In this document: positions 32,999 through 41,664 of the stretch, piece by piece | How the letters are laid out: every line of letters starts with the position of its first letter | How positions within the stretch are numbered: position 1 is the stretch's first letter | From: JAYZDK01 sp964604165 | GTDB lineage: Bacteria; Myxococcota_A; UBA796; CAJQPC01 | Direction of reading: 5' to 3' | DNA length: 64,000 nt | Assembly: GCA_964604165.1 (NCBI GenBank) | Contig: CAZRYF010000008.1 | Location: forward strand, 62,001 to 126,000 | Notes under the pieces: generated by a model | Told to the model about the DNA's origin: nothing | Databases searched by the model: none | What the model saw: only the letters and a program-made list of their open reading frames with translations | Position numbers and translations under genes: made by a program

Positions 32999-33385
32999 AT
33001 GACCATCCACCGTCCATCGCGAGTTGCCGAGCAGATCCAGGGGGAGCTCGCCCGGATTCTTCGCACTGAAATCAAGGATCCCCGGGTGAGTCCGGTGACC
33101 ATCACCCACGTCCATGTGAGCGCGGATCTCAAGCACGCGCGGGTGCACTTGGTGCCCTTGGGCGGACAGGGGAGCCTGGAGGAGACTTTGGAGGGTCTGG
33201 AAATGGCGGGGAGCTGGCTGGCGCGACAGGTGGGCAAGCGACTTCGGCTCCGGTACACCCCGCGGCTTCGGTTTGTGGAGGACGACGGGCTCGAAGAGTC
33301 CATGCGCATGACGGAAATGTTGGAGCAGATGGAACAGGAACGATTGGACCGCGAGAGGAACGACCGCGAGGACGGAGAACCATGA
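32999..33385 (+). CDS. rbfA: Ribosome-binding factor A
   Basis: A 128-residue RbfA, needed for maturation of the 16S 5' end and the 30S subunit. The KH-like fold is seen in PSRVAEQIQGELARILRTEI, DPRVSPVTITHVHVSADLKHARVHL and the final LRLRYTPRLRFVEDDG. The last 25 residues are a charged helix. It overlaps truB by 4 bp, the classical rbfA-truB-rpsO-pnp order. No infB is seen upstream. Confidence 0.95.
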   Translation: MTIHRPSRVAEQIQGELARILRTEIKDPRVSPVTITHVHVSADLKHARVHLVPLGGQGSLEETLEGLEMAGSWLARQVGKRLRLRYTPRLRFVEDDGLEESMRMTEMLEQMEQERLDRERNDREDGEP

Positions 33386-34347
33386 AGCCCTCTTTTCTGG
33401 TGTTGGACAAACCCCCGGGCCTCACGTCTCACGATGTGGTGGCCATTGTCCGGGCGGTGACAGGCGTGAAGAAGGTGGGACACACGGGAACGTTGGATCC
33501 CTTTGCCAGCGGCGTGCTGCCCTTGGCGTTGTCCCACGCGACCAAGGCCATTCGCTTCCTGGATGAGCAGCTGAAGATCTACGACGCCGTCATTTCCATG
33601 GGTAGCGCCACCAGCACCGGGGACCCGGAAGGCGAGGTGGTGCGGGAAGCGCCAATGCCCGATTGGTCCCAGGTGGATGCTGTCTTGGCGGACTTCGTGG
33701 GGCCCCAGATGCAAACCCCGCCGGCCTACTCGGCGGTGAAGGTCAAAGGCCGCCCCCTCTACAAGTACGCGCGAGAGGGCAAGGAGGTCCAAGTGAAGGC
33801 CCGGCCGATTGAGATCTTTTCGCTCAAGGAGTTGGGGCGCGGCGAGGATTGGCTTCGGGTGGAGATCCAGTGCAGTCGTGGGTCTTATGCCCGGGTGTTG
33901 GCGGATGACATCGCTCGTGCCCTGGGAAGCGCGGGCCACTTGTCGGCACTCCGTCGGCTGCGATCGGGCCCCTTTGTGCTTGAAAGGAGCCTGTCCCTAA
34001 CGGAGCTCGCTGAGCTCGTGGCGGGTACGGAAGACTGGGAGGCCGCTTTTCGGCGGCGGGGAGAGGACCGACTTCCCTGGGTGCCCCGGGACACGGTCTG
34101 TGCCGCGGTGGCCGATCGGTCCGTGACTCCCTTTGATGTGCTGGGGCATCTTCCGCGGGTGTCTGTGGATGCAGCCATGGCCGGTCGATTGGCCCAGGGG
34201 GGACAGCTGCCGCCTCCGCCGGCCGGCTTGGAAGAAGGAGCGGCCTACCTGGTTGCTACCGGAGCCGACGCCCTGGTGATCGCAGCCCGGGAAAAGGGCC
34301 GTGGAAAGGGGCTCGTCCGGTTGTCGAAACCACCAAATAACCGTTGA
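33382..34347 (+). CDS. truB: tRNA pseudouridine(55) synthase TruB
   Basis: A 321-residue TruB that makes psi55 in the T-loop. Catalytic Asp39 lies in GHTGTLDPFASGVL. QTPPAYSAVKVKGRPLYKYAREG and SRGSYARVLADDIARALG are the other family blocks; the C-terminal PUA-like part (RVSVDAAMAGRLAQGGQL) is kept. The start overlaps the rbfA stop by 4 bp. Normal length. Confidence 0.97.
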   Translation: MKPSFLVLDKPPGLTSHDVVAIVRAVTGVKKVGHTGTLDPFASGVLPLALSHATKAIRFLDEQLKIYDAVISMGSATSTGDPEGEVVREAPMPDWSQVDAVLADFVGPQMQTPPAYSAVKVKGRPLYKYAREGKEVQVKARPIEIFSLKELGRGEDWLRVEIQCSRGSYARVLADDIARALGSAGHLSALRRLRSGPFVLERSLSLTELAELVAGTEDWEAAFRRRGEDRLPWVPRDTVCAAVADRSVTPFDVLGHLPRVSVDAAMAGRLAQGGQLPPPPAGLEEGAAYLVATGADALVIAAREKGRGKGLVRLSKPPNNR

Positions 34348-34480
34348 CGGGCTGCGAAAGATGCGGTATCTGGGGTTCACCTACGGCACTTGCGGCCCCG
34401 GTCGAGTGAGGCAGAAACCGCCTCCACCGCGCCTGGCGAACCGAAAGCTGCGAATGCCGCGAACCCAGCAGAGGACAATC

Positions 34481-34750
34481 ATGGCGCTTCATCGCACAGA
34501 AAAGGCCGAAATCATCGGTAACTTCGCTCAGAAGGAAGGCGACACCGGATCCCCCGAGGTTCAGGTCGCGCTTCTGACCACCCGCATCAACCAGCTCACC
34601 GAGCACTTTTCGGTCCACAAGAAGGACCACCACTCCCGTCGCGGCTTGCTCAAGCTCGTCGGGCAACGCCGCCGACTGCTGCGCTACCTGAAGCAGCGGG
34701 AACCCTCCCGCTACGATGCGCTCATCCAGTCCCTCGGGCTGCGGCACTAG
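34481..34750 (+). CDS. rpsO: 30S ribosomal protein S15
   Basis: An 89-residue S15 (TEKAEIIGNFAQKEGDTGSPEVQ, then HFSVHKKDHHSRRGLLKLVGQRRRLLRYL). GAGG precedes the ATG by seven bases. The 133-bp leader after truB is long enough for the S15 autoregulatory structure known in E. coli, but I did not fold it. A hairpin with T run follows the gene. Confidence 0.98.
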   Translation: MALHRTEKAEIIGNFAQKEGDTGSPEVQVALLTTRINQLTEHFSVHKKDHHSRRGLLKLVGQRRRLLRYLKQREPSRYDALIQSLGLRH

Positions 34751-34787
34751 AGCCCATTTTTCGGGTGGGGGTGTCCCCCCCACCCAC

Positions 34788-34813
34788 GGTTGCGCAAGCA
34801 ACCCGATCTTTTT
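34788..34813 (+). terminator. Rho-independent terminator after rpsO
   Basis: GGTTGC-GCAA-GCAACC (34788-34803), a 6-bp stem closed by a GNRA tetraloop, is followed by CGATCTTTTT. Just upstream is a second, very strong GGGTGGGGG/CCCCCACCC stem without a T run. Together they should separate rpsO from pnp. Confidence 0.7.
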
Positions 34814-35048
34814 CACGCTGTCGCGATACACGCAGCATCCATGTTTCCCAACCCGTAGGTCTCCGCGGACTGAGCGTGGGGTTTTCCACCCCCGGGCTCA
34901 ATCCGAATAGGTCTACGGACTGTGGGTGGGGAACATTGAAGCACCTCCTCTGTCCGTGATGGCACAACCAATCCCCGAGCTTCTCGCCGTGTGTCGAGGT
35001 TTGCGCGAGCACCTTTGAGAAGGCCCGGGAATCCAAAAGGATAAAACC
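34814..35048. other. Leader region of pnp
   Basis: This spacer carries the presumed pnp promoter and leader. AAGGA lies about seven bases before the pnp ATG. Two related short blocks (AGGTCTCCGCGGACTG and AGGTCTACGGACTG) flank the middle; they could pair in the transcript, as the long pnp leaders of enterobacteria do for autoregulation, but that is inference. Otherwise nothing recognisable. Confidence 0.4.
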
Positions 35049-37163
35049 ATGCATGGAGTCAATCTCCACGAAGTGTCCGTCGAAGTCGGCGGCAAAACCA
35101 TCACCTTGTCTACGGGCAAGTACGCTAAGCAGGCCGGAGGTGCTGTCACCGTGACAAGCGGTGATTCCTCCCTCCTGTGCACTGCCGTGTGCATGAACCA
35201 GACCACCCGGTTTGATTTCATGCCCCTGACGGTGGACTACCAAGACCGCTGCGGTGCCGAGGGAACCATTCCCGGTGGCTTCCTCAAGCGAGAAGGCCGC
35301 GGAAACGAGCGCACCACGCTCATCTCTCGGTTGATCGACCGCCCGATTCGCCCCCTGTTCCCGAAGAACTTCCGGTGCGAGACGCAGATTATCTGCACGG
35401 TGCTGAGCTACGACCCGGACTTTGAGACGGATGTGCTGGCCCTTTGTGGTGCAGCTGCTGCCATTCGCCTGTCGGATGCGCCGTTGAAGGGATCCGTGGC
35501 TGGCGTTCGCGTCTGCCAGGTGGAAGGGGAGCTGATCATCAACCCGACCTTCGAGGAGCGCGTCGGGGCCAACCTGAACGTGGTCATCGCAGGCACCTCC
35601 GAGGCCATCTGCATGGTCGAGGGCGGTGGCGACGAGGTCAGCGAGGAGACGATGCTCGAGGCCTTGAACCTCGGACACGCTGCCATCAAGAAGATCGTGG
35701 CTGCTATCGACGAGCTCAACGGATTGGCCGGTGTGCCTGCCCGGGAGCACGAAGGTCCCGCGGAGATCGATGCCGACCTGATGGCCAAGGTGGAGTCCAC
35801 CGGCAAGGCCAGCATGATCGAGGCATTGGCCATCGAAGGGAAGCACGAGCGCAAGGCTGGCTTGAAGGAAGCCCGGAACAACTTCATCGCGACCCTCACC
35901 GAGGGGATGGACGAGGAAGCCGCCGAGGCCATGACCAAGGAGGCCAAGACCGCCTGGAGCAAGATGGAGGTTGCCTACATTCGCCAGAAGGTGGTGAACG
36001 AACGCAAGCGCATCGACGATCGCGCCCCGGCAGACATTCGCGCCATCTGGTGCGAGGTAGGCCTGGCCGAGCGTGCGCACGGCTCCGCCATCTTCACCCG
36101 CGGGGAGACGCAGGCTTTCGTGAGCGTGGCTCTGGGCACCGAGCGAGACAACCAGCGCATCGACTGGCCGGGCGCGATGGCGAAGTTCCGCAACTGGATG
36201 CTGACCTACAGCTTTCCGCCCTTCTCCACCGGAGAGGCTCGCCCCCTTCGCGCTCCCAAGCGTCGAGAGGTCGGCCACGGCGCCCTGGCGCACCGGGCGA
36301 TTGAGCCTGTGCTGCCAGACTTCGAGGAGTTTCCCTACGTGCTGCGCTGCACGGCGGACATCCTCGAGTCCAACGGCTCCTCCTCCATGGCGACCGTCTG
36401 CGGTGCCACCTTGTCCTTGATGGATGCGGGTGTGCCGATTTCGGCGCCGGTGGCTGGGATTGCCATGGGCTTGATCAAGGAAGGCGATGACTATGCCGTC
36501 TTGTCCGACATCCTCGGCGACGAGGACCACCTGGGCGACATGGACTTCAAGGTCACCGGTACCCGCAAGGGCATCACGGCCTTTCAGATGGACGTGAAGA
36601 TCGCTGGCGTGTCCCAGGAGATCATGGCGGCTGCCATGTCCCAGGCCCGCGACGGTCGGATTCACATCCTGGACGAAATGGCCAAGACCATTGAAGCCAC
36701 GCGGGACGACCTGTCGGAGCACGCTCCGCGGATCACCAGCATCCAGATCAACCCGGACAAGATCCGCGACATTATCGGCCCCGGAGGAAAGGTCATCCGA
36801 GGCATGCAGGAGCGGACCAACACCACGATCAACGTCGACGACACCGGCAAGGTCAGCGTGGCCGCCAAGAGCAAGGAAGAAGGCGACAAGGCTCTGGCCA
36901 TGATTCGCGAGCTCACCCAGGAGGCCGAGATTGGCCAGCTGTACATGGGTGTGGTGAAGCGGGTTGTGGACTTTGGCGCCTTCGTCGAGATCTTCCCCGG
37001 CACCGATGGCCTGATTCACATCAGCCACCTGGCCAAGGAGCGCGTGGACCGCGTGGAAGACGTTCTCAACGAGGGTGACGAGGTGCTTGTGCGCGTCATC
37101 GACGTGGACAAGTCCGGCAAGGTTCGCCTCTCCCGCAAGGAGGCCCTGGGTTCGAGTCTGTGA
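35049..37163 (+). CDS. pnp: Polyribonucleotide nucleotidyltransferase (PNPase)
   Basis: A 704-residue PNPase, the phosphorolytic 3'-5' exonuclease of the degradosome. Two RNase-PH domains (FLKREGRGNERTTLISRLIDRP in the first; LAERAHGSAIFTRGETQAF and SPPF-type blocks in the second) flank a helical linker. The active-site acidic residues lie in GDMDFKVTGTRKGITAFQMD. The KH domain shows IIGPGGKVIRGM and the S1 domain VVDFGAFVEIFPGTDGLIHIS. The last 4 bp overlap the GTG of dut. Normal length. Confidence 0.98.
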   Translation: MHGVNLHEVSVEVGGKTITLSTGKYAKQAGGAVTVTSGDSSLLCTAVCMNQTTRFDFMPLTVDYQDRCGAEGTIPGGFLKREGRGNERTTLISRLIDRPIRPLFPKNFRCETQIICTVLSYDPDFETDVLALCGAAAAIRLSDAPLKGSVAGVRVCQVEGELIINPTFEERVGANLNVVIAGTSEAICMVEGGGDEVSEETMLEALNLGHAAIKKIVAAIDELNGLAGVPAREHEGPAEIDADLMAKVESTGKASMIEALAIEGKHERKAGLKEARNNFIATLTEGMDEEAAEAMTKEAKTAWSKMEVAYIRQKVVNERKRIDDRAPADIRAIWCEVGLAERAHGSAIFTRGETQAFVSVALGTERDNQRIDWPGAMAKFRNWMLTYSFPPFSTGEARPLRAPKRREVGHGALAHRAIEPVLPDFEEFPYVLRCTADILESNGSSSMATVCGATLSLMDAGVPISAPVAGIAMGLIKEGDDYAVLSDILGDEDHLGDMDFKVTGTRKGITAFQMDVKIAGVSQEIMAAAMSQARDGRIHILDEMAKTIEATRDDLSEHAPRITSIQINPDKIRDIIGPGGKVIRGMQERTNTTINVDDTGKVSVAAKSKEEGDKALAMIRELTQEAEIGQLYMGVVKRVVDFGAFVEIFPGTDGLIHISHLAKERVDRVEDVLNEGDEVLVRVIDVDKSGKVRLSRKEALGSSL

Positions 37164-37615
37164 GGGAGCAGCTCACGCTGACCCTTTGTGTCTTGACCCA
37201 CGGGAAAGGACTGCCGCTCCCCGCCTATGAAACGGCGGGGGCGGCAGGCCTCGACCTAAGAGCAGCCCTGGATGCCCCCCTCTCGGTGGCGCCCGGGGCT
37301 CGCGTCCTTGTGCCCACTGGCCTCACCATGGCGATTCCGGCTGGGCACGAAGGACAGGTGCGGGCACGGTCGGGGCTGGCGCTGCGCCACGGGTTGGCGG
37401 TGCTGAACGCGCCGGGAACGATCGACGCCGACTACCGGGGGGAGGTCAAGGTGATTCTCGCGAACCTGGGCCAGGAGACGGTGGTGCTGGAGCGTGGGGA
37501 GCGGGTGGCGCAGCTGGTGATCGCGCCGGTGGTGCAGACCCGCATCAACGTGGTGGAATCCCTGGATGAGACCGACCGCGGCGCGGGCGGATTCGGGTCC
37601 ACCGGAACGGAATAG
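37160..37615 (+). CDS. dut: dUTP diphosphatase
   Basis: A 151-residue trimeric dUTPase that turns dUTP into dUMP and keeps uracil out of DNA. Motif 1 AGAAGLDLRA, motif 2 RSGLALRHG, motif 3 GTIDADYRGEV, motif 4 RGERVAQLV and motif 5 GAGGFGSTG are all intact. GTG start overlapping pnp by 4 bp. Five bp separate it from the TPR gene. Confidence 0.97.
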   Translation: MREQLTLTLCVLTHGKGLPLPAYETAGAAGLDLRAALDAPLSVAPGARVLVPTGLTMAIPAGHEGQVRARSGLALRHGLAVLNAPGTIDADYRGEVKVILANLGQETVVLERGERVAQLVIAPVVQTRINVVESLDETDRGAGGFGSTGTE

Positions 37616-37620
37616 CGCCA

Positions 37621-38136
37621 GTGGAGCGGCATCCTTTGGGAAGACTGCTGGACCGGTTGGTGGGGCCGGTGTTGGGGTGCGGGGGGTGGCTGCTTGGGCG
37701 CCCGACCGAGGACCACCTGCAGCGTCTCACCGGGCGCTCTCGTGGTGGTAGTGACCTGGACGAGGGCGTGGCGCAGCTGGAGCGGGGGCGGGCCGCGTTG
37801 TCGGCGGGAAGAGTGGGGGAGGCGTTGGCCTTGTTCTCTGAGGTGGCCCGGGCAAGCCCCGAGGACCCGTGGGCCTTGCATGGGCGGGGGGACGCCTTGT
37901 TGGAGTCGGGCGATGCCAAGGGAGCGTTGGCGGCCTACGAGGGGGCCTTGGCCCGGGGAGAGGATGCCCTCTCGCATCTGGGGCGCGGAAACTGCTTGGA
38001 GCGCCTGGGGCGGAGAGAAGAGGCGGTGAGTGCCTTTGAAAAGGCGCTGGATTTGGATTCAGCATTGGAGTGGGCTCGGGAGGGCCTGCAGCGCTGTGGC
38101 GCATTAAGCGGCGACGATAAGGCCAGCGATGTTTGA
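37621..38136 (+). CDS. TPR-repeat protein, hypothetical
   Basis: A 171-residue soluble protein with a GTG start. The first 55 residues are helical and basic; three tetratricopeptide repeats follow from about residue 57 (LERGRAALSAGRVGEALALF, HGRGDALLESGDAKGALAAY, LGRGNCLERLGRREEAVSAF). No signal peptide. It lies between dut and ffh, 5 bp from the former and ending 8 bp before the latter. The partner is unknown. Confidence 0.75.
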   Translation: MERHPLGRLLDRLVGPVLGCGGWLLGRPTEDHLQRLTGRSRGGSDLDEGVAQLERGRAALSAGRVGEALALFSEVARASPEDPWALHGRGDALLESGDAKGALAAYEGALARGEDALSHLGRGNCLERLGRREEAVSAFEKALDLDSALEWAREGLQRCGALSGDDKASDV

Positions 38137-38144
38137 GGACCGCG

Positions 38145-39671
38145 ATGCTTGAGAACCTGACCCAGGGATTTCGTAATGCCCGCCTGAAGCTGCAGGGCAA
38201 GGCGCGCCTGGATGAAGCCAACATCCGGGAAGCCATGCGTGAGGTCCGGGACTCCCTCCTGGATGGAGACGTGGAGTTGGGGGTCGTGCGCACCTTCGTC
38301 GAGCAGGTCACCCGTCGGGCCTTGGGAGAGGTGGTCGCGCTCAAGGCGGGAAAGGGCCCGGATGGCATGCGGGCCTCCCCCGGAGACCACTTCGTCAAGA
38401 TCTGCCACGACGAGCTGGTGGAGCTCATGGGTGGGGATCCAGCGGAGCTGGAGTTGGGAGGGGACCCAGCGGTGATCATGATGGTGGGTCTGCAGGGCTC
38501 GGGAAAGACCACCACGGCGGGAAAGATCGCCAAGAAGCTCTTGAAAGAAGGGAAGAAGCCGCTGCTTGTGGCAGCCGACATCTATCGACCGGCGGCCATT
38601 GAGCAGCTGATGACCCTGGGGCGGAGCCTTCAGGTTCCGGTCTTCTCCATTCAGGGTATGGACCCGGTGGAGCTGGCGGCCATGGGGGTGGCCCAGGCCC
38701 GGTCGGTGGGGCGTGACGTGGTCATCATTGACACGGCGGGTCGCCTGGCCATCGACAACCCGCTCATGGACGAGCTGGTGTCCATTCGACAGCGTGTCCA
38801 GCCGCGCAACGTGCTCTTTGTCTGCGATGCGATGATTGGCCAGGACGCGGTGAAGACCGCGGCGGAGTTCGATCGGCGCCTGGACTTTACGGGGTTTGTC
38901 CTCACCAAGATGGATGGCGACGCACGAGGCGGTGCCGCCCTGTCTATTCGCCAGGTCACGGGAAAGCCGGTGGTGTTCCTGGGAATGGGGGAGGGGCTGG
39001 ACAAACTGGAGGGCTTCCGCCCGGAAGGGCTGGCCTCGCGAATCCTGGGCATGGGGGACGTGGTCGGCTTGGTGCAGGATCTGGAGGAGCATGTCGACGC
39101 AGAGTCCGCCGAGCGGGACGCGAAGAAGATGCTCAAGGGGCAGTTCAACTTCGAGGATTTCCTCTCCCAGATGGAGATGATCCAGAAGATGGGATCCCTC
39201 GTGGATCTCATGGACAAGATGCCCGGCTTTTCGGATCTCAAGTCGCAGATCCCGCCCGAAGCCCTGGACGAGCGAGAGCTTGACCGGGTGAAGGCGATCA
39301 TCTTCTCCATGACAACCCAGGAGCGGCGCAATCCAGATGTTGTCAACGAGTCAAGAATGCGGCGGATTGCAAGGGGTTGCGGTCGTACCGTTGAGGATGT
39401 GCGCGAGCTGTACAAGCGCTTCAACGGGGCCCGGCAGATGATGGGCCAGATGGGGGCCATGAGCGGCCTGGTGGGATCCGCCAAGAAGATGCGAAAGATG
39501 CAGAAGAAGATGAAGGCCGCCGGCATGGGGAACATGTTCGGTGACATGGGCGGCGCCAACCCCCTCGGTGGAATGCCCGTCGAGGACAAGCCCCAGATCT
39601 CCGCCGACGAGCGCATCGAAGCCCGCAAGAAGGCCGCGGAAAAGCGACGGGCCCGCAAGCGCCGGCGCTGA
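38145..39671 (+). CDS. ffh: Signal recognition particle protein Ffh (SRP54)
   Basis: A 508-residue SRP GTPase that targets membrane proteins to FtsY/SecYEG. N domain helices (LTQGFRNARLKLQGKARLDEANIREAMREVR), G1 GLQGSGKTTTAGKIA, G3 DTAGRL, G4/TKMDGDARGGAALS, and a Met-rich M domain (GSLVDLMDKMPGF, RQMMGQMGAMSGLV, RKMQKKMKAAGMGNMFG) are in order. The ATG at 38145 follows GAGGA; a TTG at 38133 is not favoured. The C-terminal tail KKAAEKRRARKRRR is basic. The hairpin repeats at 39684 begin 12 bp after the stop. Confidence 0.98.
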   Translation: MLENLTQGFRNARLKLQGKARLDEANIREAMREVRDSLLDGDVELGVVRTFVEQVTRRALGEVVALKAGKGPDGMRASPGDHFVKICHDELVELMGGDPAELELGGDPAVIMMVGLQGSGKTTTAGKIAKKLLKEGKKPLLVAADIYRPAAIEQLMTLGRSLQVPVFSIQGMDPVELAAMGVAQARSVGRDVVIIDTAGRLAIDNPLMDELVSIRQRVQPRNVLFVCDAMIGQDAVKTAAEFDRRLDFTGFVLTKMDGDARGGAALSIRQVTGKPVVFLGMGEGLDKLEGFRPEGLASRILGMGDVVGLVQDLEEHVDAESAERDAKKMLKGQFNFEDFLSQMEMIQKMGSLVDLMDKMPGFSDLKSQIPPEALDERELDRVKAIIFSMTTQERRNPDVVNESRMRRIARGCGRTVEDVRELYKRFNGARQMMGQMGAMSGLVGSAKKMRKMQKKMKAAGMGNMFGDMGGANPLGGMPVEDKPQISADERIEARKKAAEKRRARKRRR

Positions 39672-39683
39672 GCCGCCCGGGCC

Positions 39684-39862
39684 GAATCCGACCTGAACGC
39701 CGAGGGATAGCGCATCCCTCCCCGTTCGGGTCGGATCTGCCTCCGAATTCCGACCTGAACGTCGAGGGATAGCGCATCCCTCCCGGTTCGGGTCGGATCT
39801 GGGGGGCGAATCCGACCTGAACGCCGAGGGATAGCGCATCCCTCCCCGTTCGGGTCGGATCT
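39684..39862. repeat. Three-unit tandem hairpin array, period exactly 62 bp
   Basis: Three units centred on GGGAT-AGCGC-ATCCC start their cores at 39704, 39766 and 39828. Each unit is a 55-bp imperfect palindrome: a left arm with TCCGACCTGAACG and a right arm with CGTTCGGGTCGGA, giving a stem of about 20 of 25 pairs with a five-base loop. The core equals that of the 12.8-13.1 kb array, but the outer arms and the period (62 versus 63) differ. The array lies between ffh and the 3' end of a broken MopE-like gene, whose frame runs into it. No T run, so it is not an ordinary terminator. Confidence 0.9.
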
Positions 39863-39863
39863 G

Positions 39864-40665
39864 GGGGCGACGGGGACCTTTCGAGGGTAACGGAGCCCGA
39901 CGAGGCGCCGTTGGTGCCGAGGAAGCAGCTGTTTCCTTCTTCCAGATCCATCCGGATCTCGTTTGTCAGGACCTGCCCAGAAAAGGAGAGCGCAAAAGGA
40001 ATCCCGTCGCTGTAGCCGGTGCTGTTGCTTGCATTGCATGTCGAGAACGACGTTGACTCCACTGTGCCTTCAAAGTGGGTCCCATCCACCACCCCATAGA
40101 AGTGGCCCGCCACCTGGACCTCGGCTGAGGAGAAGTAGTGAGGTTCGAGGGTGCAGCCAAAGGTGCCGTACAGAAGACCCTGTCCATTCGTGACATACAC
40201 CGTTGCGGTTGCGTCGCGGGGACACGCGGCCTCTCGCGCCGACATGTAAAAGTAGCTCAACGCGAGGTCGACCGGTCCCGCATATATCCCCTCCATCGCG
40301 TCCGTCTCATCCACCTGCCCATCGCAGTCATTGTCCAGCCAATCCCCCCAGAACTCCAGGGCACTGGGATTGACCTCTGCGTCACTGTCATCGCAATCGT
40401 CTGGGTTTGCGACGTAGCCGTCGAGTGCCTTCGCCCCCTCCTACGACAACAACGGCTCTCCATACCCATCGCCGTCCGCATCCGCGTCGCTGTCCGCATT
40501 CGCGTCGCCGTCCACATCCGCATCCCCCTCCACCGCGGTATCCGCCAGCAGGTAGCACTCACCATCCTGCGCCCGGCCCAGTCCCGCTCCACAGTTCGAT
40601 TCGCCCCCGGGAAACACTGGCAGGTAGCCACCGATCGCACCAATCAACAGGGTCCCGCCAAGCAT
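39864..40665 (-). pseudogene. MopE-type metal-binding-motif surface protein, internal stop
   Basis: The frame starts MLGGTLLIGAIGGYLPVFPG and has the Asp-rich spacer (GDADVDGDANADSDADADGD). It then stops at TAG (40441-40443) right inside the metal-binding module: DGDGYGEPLLS-stop-EGAKALDGYVANPDDCDDSDAE. The same frame goes on with the rest of the motif (DNDCDGQVDETD) and a beta domain with several Cys to about 39864. There it runs without a stop into the three hairpin repeats and then antisense into ffh (first stop at 39421). So one nonsense codon and a lost 3' end mark a decayed gene, unless the amber codon is read through. An 11-bp gap separates it from the DUF4340 gene upstream. Confidence 0.75.
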
Positions 40666-40675
40666 GCGCCCGAGA

Positions 40676-41578
40676 CTACCGCATCCCGTCCGTCTCCAAC
40701 AACTCCGCCGGGAACAACATCTCCACCTCCCCAATCGTCCCGATCTGCCCCGGCGACACACCCACCAACACCCCCCCCCACCTGGGCCCCCCAAACGCGA
40801 TCTCCGCCTCGCCATCGGCACCGCTCAACACGATGCGTCCCGCCGCTGGAGCCAGCCCAGCCTCCTCCGCGCCGAGGTCATCCTGAAAGCTCTCCAGCCG
40901 CGTGGCCTCCAAGGCCGCCAGGATTCCCTCCACCTCACCGGTCTGCGGCGACGACCCATCGGATCTTGTCCACGGGCCCTCCGCCTCGCGCACCACCGCC
41001 ACCTGCCGCCCCCCGAACATCCAGTCGATGCGGCGGATCTCCTCGAGGGCCATCCGGAACAGCCGCCGGTTCCGGTACACGATCAGGGGCCGGGACAGAT
41101 CGGGGGTGATGTCGCCCTCAATCACCAGCACAGGCCCCTCCGAAAACCGTGCATAGGTATGCCCGCCCCCAGGCGCAACGGCCCCTACCTCCAGGAAGGG
41201 CGCCGCCCCATCCAGCAGCGCCAGGCTCACGGAGAACGCTGGTGGCTCCAGTCCGTGATCCGAGGGGTTTGCGTCCACCAGGGTGTCGCTCTTTCGCCAC
41301 AATCCCAACGTCGCCACCAACCCGTCCAGCGCCTCCGCATCGCCACCCCCCGTCTGCGGCTTGGTGAGAATCCAGCCGCTCCCGCGTCGGTGGGCCTCCA
41401 GCACCCCTTCCGCCCCGGTCAATGTCAACCGATCCAGCCCATCGAGCGCCAGCGCCCCAAACACCAAGCCCTCGCCCCGGTCGTCCGCCTCGTCCGCCGC
41501 CGGAATCACCAGCACCCCCAGCAGCACCAGCAGCACCGCCACAAGCACCAGAACCAGTCGTGATTGCCGCGGTTCCAA
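40676..41578 (-). CDS. DUF4340-type membrane-anchored protein
   Basis: A 300-residue protein with one N-terminal membrane helix (LVLVLVAVLLVLLGVLVIP) and a periplasmic domain of tandem beta-alpha units (LALDGLDRLTLTGAEGVLEAHRRGSGWILTKP; ERRRDRIDW-type YRNRRLFRMALEEIRRIDW) that fits DUF4340, a family linked to ABC/gliding-type export operons. The start is TTG at 41578 placed four bases after GGAGG; the longer frame to 41716 lacks this. It is divergent from grpE (86 bp). No ABC partner (gldA/gldG-like) is next to it. Confidence 0.75.
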   Translation of the reverse strand: MEPRQSRLVLVLVAVLLVLLGVLVIPAADEADDRGEGLVFGALALDGLDRLTLTGAEGVLEAHRRGSGWILTKPQTGGGDAEALDGLVATLGLWRKSDTLVDANPSDHGLEPPAFSVSLALLDGAAPFLEVGAVAPGGGHTYARFSEGPVLVIEGDITPDLSRPLIVYRNRRLFRMALEEIRRIDWMFGGRQVAVVREAEGPWTRSDGSSPQTGEVEGILAALEATRLESFQDDLGAEEAGLAPAAGRIVLSGADGEAEIAFGGPRWGGVLVGVSPGQIGTIGEVEMLFPAELLETDGMR

Positions 41579-41664
41579 TGGGCCTCCAGGGTTGACGATG
41601 CGCGTGGGGGGATTAGCAAAGGGGCGGCGCGGAGACCACTTCGCAGCGCAGGAACGCATGCCCC

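Noticed and set aside
34751..34787. Strong GC hairpin after rpsO as the main terminator
   Set aside because: It lacks a T run; the next hairpin (34788-34803) has one and is the better candidate.
39421..39863. Continuation of the MopE-like frame antisense to ffh
   Set aside because: It only exists because the hairpin array has no stop in that frame; ffh is certain on the other strand.
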